Below, in pieces: positions 46,024-58,000 of a stretch of 64,000 bases of DNA; within the stretch, counting starts at the first letter, position 1, and each line of letters opens with the position of its first letter. Under the pieces are notes generated by a model that did no database searches, was not told the origin of the DNA, and was given only the letters and a program-made list of their open reading frames with translations. Source of the stretch: Nemopilema nomurai. Lineage: Eukaryota; Cnidaria; Scyphozoa; Rhizostomeae; Rhizostomatidae. Both the position numbers and the translations under genes were made by a program. The stretch lies in contig ML133436.1 in assembly GCA_003864495.1 (NCBI GenBank), forward strand, positions 1,364,001 through 1,428,000. Direction: 5' to 3'.

Positions 46024-49000
46024 ATGGCGGACGAGAGCGGAACAGATCCTCGTGCGGATGAAGTATCTACATTTGCTTCGTTGGTAAGAATTGCCAATTT
46101 TTCTACATTTTGTTCAAGTCTCCCAGTCAGCTCTATGACTGTGCTATTTCTACAAGCAAATCTCGCCGTGTCCAGTCTTCTTCTGTTAAAATGCTGTTAC
46201 CACGAGGACCGGCCTACTTTAGAATGGTTGTTTTTTCCTATATTCAGTTTATATGGTGATGGAACAATAGTAAGTTGGTGTGAATGACAAAAGTATGACT
46301 TTAAGGAAAATTTGGCTTGGATGTTTATTGAATTTAGTGTTTAGGCCAACGAGAAATCATTAATGAGAAGGCCACGGAGGAGCGGTTGAAGATTATTTTT
46401 GGCATTATGATTATTATGCTTTAAGACTTGATGATACATACCATATTTATGCGCACCTAAAATTTTATCGAAATGATTTTAAATATATTGTGAGAGGCGT
46501 CCCATTCCTTACCAAAATTAGCAGCCTTTATGGATGCATTAAAAACACTGATTTAAATGTAAGTTTGAATTTTGGTGGTGCAGCTCACAAGCTAATCTGC
46601 TTTCATTGAAAAGAGAAGAAAAGTTGACCATCTCGCAATTTTACCTTTTTCATCGGATCTAATGGGACTGCAAACAAAGCTGTTGATCTTTTTCATGCAA
46701 TTTAGAAAATATTTACTTTGTAACAAGTGAAGTTGGACCTGTGTAACGTTATATGGTTGGTTGGTTGGTTCTTCTAAGGATGATGAAGGTATTTTTGGAG
46801 ACAATATGATGGGGTTAGGCCAATGGGCCTAAGCCCTGAATAGTAGAAGATGAGAGAGAAACTTCTTTGATGTTTGCACTAATTTTCCAAAAGCAAGAAT
46901 AACTCCAATGTGATCAATGCACACACATAGCATGAAAGGAAGGTGATTGAGAGAACAATACGAACGTCACAATACATGTTGGCAGACAAACATATTGCCA
47001 TTAGAAAGGCGTTAACTGACACAACAGGACTCAACACATAACACACAACTGAGATATCACGAAATATATCACACACTAAAGCCAACTGTTACACCTGGAA
47101 GAATAATCACATCTTATTCATAATAATTTCAGTTTAAAACTGACATAGACGGATACAAATCTGTTGATTTCACATATTATAGATGTGCGAACTGTAGCTT
47201 GCATGAGTCTAGTGTCTTGGGTTTTCTGTGGAATTCAGAGACATTTATGACTCTTAAAACCTTACCATTGTGAATAAGTTGCTTTTAATGCCTAGAGTTG
47301 GCTGCTTTGGTCGGAATAGCAAATCTTTGTTTTACATTTTGTTGTATAAGATACTGCTCAAACATGGAAGTTTTTATTTTAGTGAAGAATGTTTTTGTCA
47401 AAGCGCAAGGTTACACATTATCTTCTTCTATTTTGGATTGTTGAAAAAGCACACCACTCATTGTAATTGAAGGAGTTCTCACCTAAGTAGTTAAACACCA
47501 GAAATATAATGTAGACCCTTTGAAAATATATTGTATCTATCTAATTGTTGCTTTTTGCCCAATATAAGGTTCAGTCCAGTGTTTTTTTAAATTAAGATGT
47601 TACATTAGAACTTATTTGTAAAGTTTCTGATAAAGATCAAAGATGTCTTGGTCATGTTTTGTCATTTTTTCTAAGGATATTTAGGGTATTGCTAAACTTG
47701 CAGCCATGTCTTATACATAGTTTTATCAGCTATGAGTAGCTTATTTCCTTCTCGGTCTTATCACAAGTCATTGCTTCACAATTGACCCAATATATTAGTT
47801 ATATATTTGCATATCAATAATTCTGATCTAAATTTAATGTGAAGGCTTAAACTCTCTCTTTGATTTTTAAATGTAAGCTACACTAAAGCTCATCTATCTT
47901 GTGGTTTTTAAACTAATTAAAAGATATTTATAAGTGAAGCCAGCAAATTTTATTGTGTATTCTCAGGATTTCACATTTAATTACAGGGAATTGTTGATGT
48001 CTTATGTCAAGCATGTGAAAGGCTTGGCTGGAAAAGTCCCACAAAGATCCAGAAGGAGGCTATACCTGTTGCCCTTGAAGGTTGTGGAATTATTATCAAT
48101 GTTAAATTTTACATTTCCCATCCCATAATGAGGGTTTTGAAAAACGTTGCTAAAGCCCATTAAGATCTCTAAAACCTATGTTTTATCTCTAATTCAGCAC
48201 ACTAAAATTTATTTTTATTTTGCATTTATAAGATTATAAAAAGCTTCTAACTTTTCTTGTTGTTTGGCATCTGGTTTTTGTATTTAGATTAAGATTGAAA
48301 AGGCCAACAAATGTATTGTATTATTTCCAGGCAAGGACTTGATTGGATTAGCAGAAACAGGGTCAGGGAAAACAGGAGCATTTGCCATCCCCGTCTTGCA
48401 AACTCTTCTTGAGAATCCTCAAAGATTATTTGCATTGGTCCTCACCCCAACAAGGTATGCTTGACTACTTGCACCACATTTTCTTTGTTCTGTGTGAGAA
48501 TCCTCTTTTGCTTTTTTATATAGATTGGCAAGCATAGCACTTCATTGCCTTCCTTTGTAAATTATCTCATGCCCACTAAAGAATACAAAGTATTTTTTAT
48601 ACTGCATCAAACAATAAAAGCAGCAATACTCAAAAGACGTTTTGTTCAGACTTATGTCTTATGTTTTGACACCAAATGATGATATGAATGGAGTTTGTTT
48701 TCACAATGGCAATAAAAAGCGGAACTAGTTTTTTCATACTTAAAGTACTTTTTTCGTCCGACACTGCTCAGAGTATGCAACGGAAAATAACCAAAAGTTG
48801 ACAGAATAAATAGCCAGTTGCGGATCGAAAACACTAGAGGGTGACGTTTGCATACTCTGAGGAGTGACGGACGAAAAATTACTTAAAGTATGCAAAAGCC
48901 AGTTGCGGATCGAAAACACTAGAGGGTGACTTTTGCATACTCTGCGGAGTGACGGACGAAAAATTACTTTAATTATGCAAAAACTAGTTCCGCTTTTTCT

Positions 49001-52000
49001 AGCCATTGTGAAGATTGTACCGGAAAGCACTTGTTCACGGAGTTGTTTTGCAAAGAGCCAATTAATATGACCGTCCATGTAGTGTTCCTTGAATCCGTAA
49101 AATATCCATTAAAGATTCTTATCAAAAATGCTCTACAGCACGTTGTGCTATACAAAGATGTCACGATTTACACCTGACTAGTCAGTGTGCGGAGTGCAAT
49201 GTTTGGCCGTACTCATCAAATCATGGAATTCATAATGACATAATTCGCAAAAGCAAAGCGAACTACGTCAATGTGCCTTAACACTTAGACGATTGTGCGC
49301 ATCGTTATTCGTTATAATGATAAAAATTTGAGCTCAGATATAGAGGTACATCATTTGTCGCAAAAATATTTGTTTAAAAAATTGGCATAATCTTAAATTA
49401 TGCATGGTTTAGTTGCTCTATAATCAACTACAATTTTTCAAACCTATTTCAATTGACGTTTCAGAGAACTTGCTGTTCAAATATCTGAGCAGTTTGAAGC
49501 CCTTGGTTCCTCCATTGGAGTTAAATGCGGTAAGGGTGCTAGAATGTTTAAGTAGCATGTGGGGAAACACAGCAAAACAGACGCCAGACGATGAATAGAA
49601 TGATGTCGTGTATTGCATAATGCCCTGATTTACTGATGTCCCACCCAATTGTTAATGACCTTTTTAGAACGAATAGTTGCGCAATAGGCCTCCTTAGAAC
49701 GCCATCCACCGCGTTGTTTCAAAGAACGCCAGTCTAGATTCGTGGTCAGATTACTGATAACTCCACCTTTGAAACTTCTGCAATGCTCACAACTTTTTTA
49801 TAGCATCGAAGCCGTCCATTTTCTAGCACACTAGCTGTACAACTGCTGTGGAATTCCTTCTAAAGCTTCTTTTTGCTTTCTTTTGCTTTAATAGTAGGCT
49901 CATTACGAGTTGTTTTATTTTTAGTGTTCTATCCAACCTGTTTTTTTATAAATGTTTCCCATCACAATAGTAATATGCTTTATAGGTCTAGTGTGTGTAA
50001 GTGATGCATTTTCAACCAAAATTCTTGGGTCGACTTATGCGCCCAAGGAATAGAGTATTTCATACGTCCATTTATTACGTAAGGTAACATCATCTTCATC
50101 GTCATTTTTCCCCCAGCGGTCATTATTGGAGGTATTGACATGGTCACCCAAGCCGTGGCTTTGGCCAAGAAGCCCCATATCATCATCGGTAAGCTTTTGT
50201 CATGTTTTTGTTTATTGCATCTTGCATAACCAGTTTAATGTGGGGAATCTCGTAAGGTCGTAGTTAAGGCCCTGTTACCTGAATCAAATTCCCAGTGACA
50301 CTAAAGAAAACTCACTTTCGTTGGTTATGATGATTATTATGCTCACAGAATGACATTCTTACGTGAGGCAACCTCAAACCCTCTCTGTCTTTTACTGATA
50401 GATGCGCTCACTTTATACAATTTTCTAAATAGCCCTGGTCATGGAAACCGGGTCAAAACAAAACCAAACATTACGTAATTTTCTAAAGCTACAATAGATC
50501 TAAGTACAAATCAAAACAAAGCAATCGATATTGCGTCAGACAAGCAATTTGTAGCGTTGGTTACAAAACAAAGAAACCACGGTTGACGACAGCGTGCGTT
50601 AAGTCTAAAGCCTTGGCCAAACGACTAGATTTTTCAGTCGACTTTTTGCTGTACATTTGTATTCCAAAAATCAAAAGGTGTATAGTGTTGTGGCCAAACG
50701 GCTAGACATTTCGCTATACAACTTGCTCGACTTTCTAACGTGGAATCTCGCTTTCGCGAAAATCTCATTCTCGTCACCCAGCGCGCCAAAATTTTTTTAT
50801 TTCAATCGCAAAATGGAGGGCAGTCAAAGTAAGTAATTGCAATGATACTGTTATTAGAATCTGATGATGATAATGAACGAGTGGCTCCATGCTTTAACAA
50901 ATCGGGTGCAAAAAACGACAACCGCGAAACTCAAACAGTGAAATAAGCAAGTAAAATCGACAGCGAGCAGTTTGGCGCGCATTTTCTGAAAGCAATTAGT
51001 GGGCATGCGCGCGCTCTACAAAAGTCGAGAAACCGGCCAAACGACAATACAACGCTATACAGCTTGAAAATCCACTAGATTTTTTTTACCAAGATCAAAA
51101 ACGCTATACATTAAACAAATCCACTATACAACTCTATACAAGGTGGCCAAACGACAAGATTTCCTCACTAGATTTTTGTATAGAGAAAAGTCGAGTGAAA
51201 AATCTAGTCGTTTGGCCAGGGCTTAATACTGTCCCTGACGAAATATATCGTTTTAAGCGATTACCTAACTTTTAAGATTTACCACATAAAAAGCTAGTTG
51301 ATCTCATGTTCTGACAACATAGAAAGCAGAAACGGAGAAAAGATATATATTGTTTGACAAGAATTAAATTGGGCCGAATGTGTCATCAAAATAGGGGCTG
51401 TATGATGAATTCTGGCGAAGAAGTTATACTTGAACGAAAGCTCGAATCTCAGGAAACTTGCCTGTTTTTCTGTTGGCTCGTTGGATAACAAACTTAGAAT
51501 GCGCTTGGGTGTTGTAACATTCCCTGGTATCCTTGTATTCAAATGCCATTCATTGCCTTTTTGTGTAAAGGCAAATGAATTTCACGGGATTCTATTAAAT
51601 GTTAGTCAGTGCCAAGTTTGAACAGAGTTAACGCCCACTGATATCCGAAAGTCTTTAGAAGGACTGCTTGCTTACATATTTCGGGCAACCAATCTTCTTT
51701 GTCCTAAGTTTTTTGCAAGGGAAAATGAGAAGAAAGCAAAGTAGACGTGGCTCTTAATTCATCTGACCTCTCGTTCTTCTGTTCTTGTTCTGTTGTTTTT
51801 TTCGGGAAAGCTTCTTGTTATCGTAAAGGTTAAATGCTCGGGCAATTTATTTTCATCCCCGTATAAGTTAGTCTGTAAATCATGACGAAAGAATTGGATC
51901 TTAAGCCAGGTACAATTAGATCGACTGCGCATAAATTTATGTCCCTCCTGTACAACCCTGGCTGTTCCTAGGTCAATCTTTTCAAACTCGGCAGTCACCA

Positions 52001-55000
52001 CAGTATAAATCCCGCTAGCGAAGTAAGCAGATTTGAAACAGGGCTTTTTGCTTCTTAAGTGCACATTTTCACCCTCGTGTTCCGTTCTCAGGAACGGCGT
52101 CTGAGTTTTGAGCTTCAAGGTATTAACAAGGACCGAGGAAGCGCAAACTCGTGCATTTAACTTTACATCCTCCAAGCTTCTCTGTTCTTTCGCAGGAACA
52201 CCTGGGCGCCTGATCGACCATTTGGAGAACACAAAGGGCTTCAGTCTGCGATCTTTAAAATACTTAGTAAGTGCGTGTTGACATACGCATGTGATTTGCA
52301 CGCATTGAACATTACTTTATGCGTAAACGTAAATCAATTCCTTATGTCTCGTTCCGCTGTATGCCCATTTTCCGTCAATGCTACTAAAATTGTCCGTTTG
52401 AAGTCAAATAATGTTCCAAATCTTGTAGCGTCATCCCTTTCATGACTGAAGAATGCATTTTTGCAGAAAGAAATGAGGTCTTTAATCCGTCAGGTTTAGG
52501 CGTTAGAAATTTCCTTTCAAATAGTTTTTCCTTCGAAAAATGAATCAATGAATGAATCACGTATCTCACGTGCTGTTTTGGCGTATCTCACGTGCTGTTT
52601 TGGCGTATCTCACGTGCTGTTTTGGCGTATCTCACGTGCTGTTTTGGCGTATCTCACGTGCTGTTTTGGCGTATCTCACGTGCTGTTTTGGCGTATCTCA
52701 CGTGCTGTTTTGGCATATCTCACGTGCTGTTTTTGTGTCTATGCTCCCGTGTTCTTATAATTCCTTATGGTCACCACACCGCTCTGAGAACAGCGTCAGT
52801 ATATTACTTCTGCACATCGTCTCTGTTGCCAGTAGACATGCATACAATAGCGTGCTTGAACTTATATTGTCATCGAAGTTTCTAATTTTCTTATCCAACT
52901 TTTTGGTTGAATGAGTTTTAACGTTCTTTTTTTTTTATTTTAGATAATGGATGAGGCCGATCGAATTTTGAATATGGATTTTGAAGAAGAAGTAAGTGCC
53001 TAGCGATGTTAAACTTTGCCATTGAATGTTTACCTTTGGTTTATATTCGTTAATTAGCTTACCTGCTACACCGCGCCAAATCAAGACAATGAAATGAAAA
53101 TGCCAAGAAAGCAACCACAACAACAGATATCAGTGCTTAGGAATCCACTTCAATGCAATCGCGTTCTACAAAAGACGAAGCGTTCGCTTATGGTGATTCC
53201 TGCTACCTAAGGGAGCACTTTGAGCCTTCACTGGGTCAAGCATCGTTTTGGATCTGGTAGTTGATGTACTTATCTCATGACCGGCTAAAGAGCCCGCAAT
53301 ACTTGGCTTTAGGCCTAACGAGTATAAAGGCCATCAGTAAACTGCAGTATGCTACAACGGCGTTCAATATTATTGCTCCATTATTCCGTAAAAGTTTTAG
53401 AGTGTTATTGTAAGAAGCATTTGTTAAAGGCTAATTTATTTATTTTATATTTTAGGTTGATAAAATACTAAGAATTATTCCAAAAGAGAGAAGGACCTAT
53501 TTATATTCAGCAACGATGACAAAAAAGGTTTCTTTTTATGTTTCACTTGATGCCTTTTAATGTTCTTGTTGTTCATGAACCCTGCTATTTCTTTGTCTAA
53601 ATTTAAAGCATAGTAATAGAGTTCTAAAATGTGACGTCACTAAAAACCTATTTTATGAACTTTTGAATTGGAACCACATAAAATTAAAAATTACCATAAA
53701 ACACTTCCAAATATGCAAAATTGGCCAAACATGTCTAAAACCGGTTCAGACTTGGCCAATGAAAGATTTGAAGTTTGCTAAAGATATCAATGTCGTTTTG
53801 GCTCTGTTCGTAAAGTTATGAACAGAGACTAAAATACAGAGGTTTGATGGGGGAAGTACCAATACACTTGAGGCTATATCTCTGCCAATTTGCAATACAA
53901 CTGTCTAATTTTGCCCATTTAGGGGTATTTTATTGTACCCTGATAGCTTATGGGATCCAAATTCGAATATTCCTAAGATTGATTTGTATGACGTCATAAC
54001 TTAATTACTCTATAAAGTTCAATCTAGAGCTTGAAGCATATCCTTTTATACCAAATGGCTTTAAAAAACGTAAATATCAACCAAAAGCATGGAATTATCC
54101 TAATTTTATGATTCGAGAAAAGATAAAAACGAACTTTTCAGCTGATTATTTATCGTTGTTTTCGAAGGTTCAAAAACTACAACGAGCGTCTCTCCAGAAT
54201 CCTGTCAAAGTGGAAGTGTCGACAAAGTAAGTGCGTGAATCCCATTTGGTTATAGCTTGGGGCATATCACTCCGAAAAAAGGGTACGAGATTCCAAAAAC
54301 TCACATTACGCCTTATGATTTATTATGTATTTCCGTGTTTTTTGTGACTTTTGAGTTATTTTTCTTTTTCAAATTTTGCATTAAAATGTTCATTAAACGA
54401 GCCTTTATTGCTTGGTTACACACAATAAGAATTCCATTCAATACCTAACTAAAAACAAACAATTTAAGATTGAATTGTGATTTTCACGTACGAGGCTTCT
54501 TTCAGTGATATGCCCCTCGGAGCCTGCAATGCGCAATAATAATGCATGAGGTATAGAGATATTAGTTGCGTTGTAAGTGCGGAGCGAATTTGAGCTATGT
54601 CTGCTTGACTATTGAGTCAGTTGTTTGGGAAATTTTGCGATGCGGTAACGCGGAAGAATATGCTTCTGGAGTCTAGCCCAGCGAGTGCTTTTGGTACCCA
54701 AATTAATTTGCTCGATTGCAGTAGCGGTATTCAGCGCCTCTGGATTTCCGCTTTTCCCATCTTTACCATCACCCATTGGCATTACCCAGCTCTGTTGTTC
54801 AACTTAGCAAGATGTTCAAGTTCCCCGTAACGGGTAATCATTTTTGACGACTTCTGCTAACATGAATGAGAATTAAACACGTTGGTTAACTTCTATCATA
54901 GAGACATTCGCCAGACGCCCCGTGAATAATTACTGTTATCAGGCCATTTCTTGTTCTGTTAACTGATCTTGAAAGATTCTCCAGTGAGATGATAGAGCCG

Positions 55001-58000
55001 CGTGAACGCACTCCTTTGTTCCCAGAAACTTTTCACGTTGCTTTATCTATGAATGCGCGAAAGAAGTTACTTGCTTCTCCTTGTCATTTTGGGGCGTCTG
55101 CCACCGGGGCATGCATGTTTTTGATCGTTTACGTGTAATATCTGCAGTTCGATTGCATATTATAAATGACATATAAGGCTTGCGCAGTGGGGACTCGGGA
55201 GTGTAATTGAAGTTTCGAATCATGTTCATAGGAGGTGGCATGATGGGATCTAAAGCCAAGTACTAAAAACTGAATGACAAGAGTGAGTAACAGAAACTCG
55301 TCCAAAGTCAAAAATGCAAGAAAACCGGCTCTCCTTGCCAGACCATGCTATTCCTTGTTTGCTTCAGGTCCCTTGTTTCCTTGTGAGATCGAGGTTTATT
55401 CGCGTGGATTTAGTGCAGTTCACGCGTTAGATGCGGCTTCCACGAAAATTCACCACCACTATTTTCTTGGGCCTTTTGAAAATTTCGTGTACACTGGCTT
55501 TTGTAGTTTTCATATACGCTTGCGTTTGGTATTGCCACGCACTCGGGCTCCTGAGTTTTCCGTGAACGCGCCTTTAACGTGCACCGAGGCTTTTGAAGTT
55601 TTAGGGTACTTGGGCTTTTCAAATTTTCTTGTACCCGGGCTCTAGAAATTTTCGTGTGCTGACGTTTGAAATTTTGGAGACAAGCATATTACTCTGAAAA
55701 TATACTATATATTTGCCATGGATGTCGATCCGCTCTCTGATCAAACGCGTCAAGCTTCGTTAAAGGTGCTAGGCACTGCGCCATCTCATTTGAAAGTGAA
55801 TCTGTGATGTGATTATCTTGACGAGTTTGTCTCCTTTTAGGTATACAACAGTTGAAAAATTACAACAGAGTTATTTATTTATCCCGCAAAAATTCAAGGT
55901 AGGTTTGAAGATCATTTACGTCGTATTTTGGCAAGATCATTTACGTCAGGGTTTTTTCATCTTTCCTAGTAAATCCTAGCATTATTTTTCATTGTCAATT
56001 AGTTGCTTTTCTATAAACTATCTTCTCGACTCAACCAACGGCTCATCTGTTGTGTCTTTTGTGTTTGAAGAGACACATCGACACACTTGTGTTTTTGGCC
56101 ATAATTATTATGGCATGCATTGTTGGTTAAATGGACTTGAACTTTGCCACCGTGTCCAATTAGTTGTCCTTCCATCGCAGGACTGCTACCTTGTTAGTGT
56201 TCTAAATGACCTGGCTGGAAATTCATTCATGGTTTTTTGCGGAACTTGCAACAACGTTCAAAGGTTTGGAACTTCTTTTTTATTTTTGTTCGACCCTCAC
56301 TACTCTTTTGATTTCTTGCATCTTCCCCCCCCCCCTTTCTTTGACATTTGTGACGTGGCCAGACTATTCATATTGAAGCCAAAGGAACTATTGCTGAAGT
56401 AAACTTTGAATTCTTTGCCCATCCGGAAGATTGAAATAGGCTAGCTAGCAGTGCCACTCAATGAAGAAAGTCGTTTATTCTAGAAACGAAGGATCCTTCT
56501 TGGCAACTTTATCCGTTCTCCGTAGCGTCACGTGGTCTCTTGAAGGCTCCGCCACAAACAGTAACCATACAACCAGTTCCATCTCCTGTGTGCAACAATA
56601 ATCATGGCTCGGATGTCAATGAATTGTCGATCAATATTTACTATTCCTCTTTGCATAATATTTGCTGATTTTTCAAAAATTGGACCTGGTTTTTTTAGAG
56701 TAACACTCTTGTTGCGTCATTTGGGCTTCCAGGCGATTCCCCTCCACGGACAAATGAGCCAGGTTTGCTTATTAACTCTTACGTCATCGCCGAAGTCTCT
56801 CACTCGACGGTACATTTTGCCTCAACGAGCCCAAAGTGTGATATTTGCCTTCCTTTGTTTGCATTGTCGTCTTTTTTGCCTTTAAACAAAAACAACACAG
56901 CTCGAAACAATTGAAGTTTGCAAATGATACACATTATCTTTTCTTCCTTCCTCTTTCCTCTGATTTATTTTTCTTTGAATACAACACTGGAGCAAGACGA
57001 GCCAACATCATAACAGCACAGAATAAAAGTTTATTTTTATTTAGCGCTTTTAGCATCAGGGGGCCCTGAAACTATCCTAACTCTTACAGTTGCTGTGAAA
57101 ACTAATTTCGTTACGGCTTTGTCGCGGATTTAAGCTTAAATTTATCAGCAAAGTAACAGCGGCCAAAAATTTTCACCTGAGAAAGAGGTTATTTGAGGAA
57201 ATGGGTTTGAACTGGATCCGCAACTTAACCATTTTAAAGTGACCCCCTCCTGCTTTAAAGCTGCCCCCTTTTGATTCCGAACGGGTAGAGGACAGTCTGC
57301 TTCGTTTTACTCAAAATTTAGTCTTTATAAGAACAAAATTAAAAGCAAAACATGGCTGAATTTCTTTCCAAACCTTTTTATATAGCTAAACAGTAATGCG
57401 CCTGGATCTTTCTCTGAGTATGTGGGCCCAACAGTATACAGAATAGAAGATCCCTCAAGAGTCAATCCTTGGGGCATTGCTTTCGATGTGAATGGCCTAC
57501 TTTTTGTGGAAAATTAATCTTTGCATGTAGACAATCGGCTGTACAATCTTTTAAACATATTTTATGGGACAAAACTTCCCAATTACGAGAAACAGATGAG
57601 CCATAATCTTTGCATACTGAAGTACTTTTTCGTCTGACACTTTTCAGAGTATGCGAAAAATGGCCGAAAGCTGACAATATAAAAAACCAGTTGCGGATCG
57701 AAAACACTAAAGAACTAAAGGATTGTGAAGAAAACACACGATTGGCTATCCATGAACCAATCAGCGTCCATTTCACACTTAACTCCTGGAAGATTCCAAG
57801 TAGAAAGAGAAACCTTTTCGGTCTATAATCTGCCGTTTATATGATGAGGTGATGAGTAATCCACTGATGAGTAATCATTGATTGCTAACCTCTTACTTGT
57901 TGTGTAAAGATTGTCTGTGTAGTTCTTGTACCAAGCGATGTTTCTTTCAGTCAAAACGCCTAGGGACACTCAACAAATTCAAGTCAAAAGAGCAATCGAT

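Noticed and set aside
45708..46061. 117-codon open frame overlapping the DDX47 start
   Set aside because: It is in a different frame from the conserved DDX47 first exon and has no recognisable features.
51759..52301. 180-codon antisense open frame over DDX47 intron 5 and exon 6
   Set aside because: It lies opposite a conserved helicase exon, shows no recognisable domain, and the composition looks like reverse-strand translation.
52548..52914. Overlapping open frames reading [19 protein letters not shown] repeats
   Set aside because: They come from the 22-bp E-box minisatellite read in several frames.
55274..55645. 123-codon open frame in DDX47 intron 9
   Set aside because: It runs through a degenerate repeat, with no domain, and lies inside an intron with good flanking splice sites.
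57840..57885. Repeated tgatgagtaatc words resembling C/D-box snoRNA boxes
   Set aside because: They are closely spaced direct repeats with no plausible snoRNA-length unit or terminal stem.
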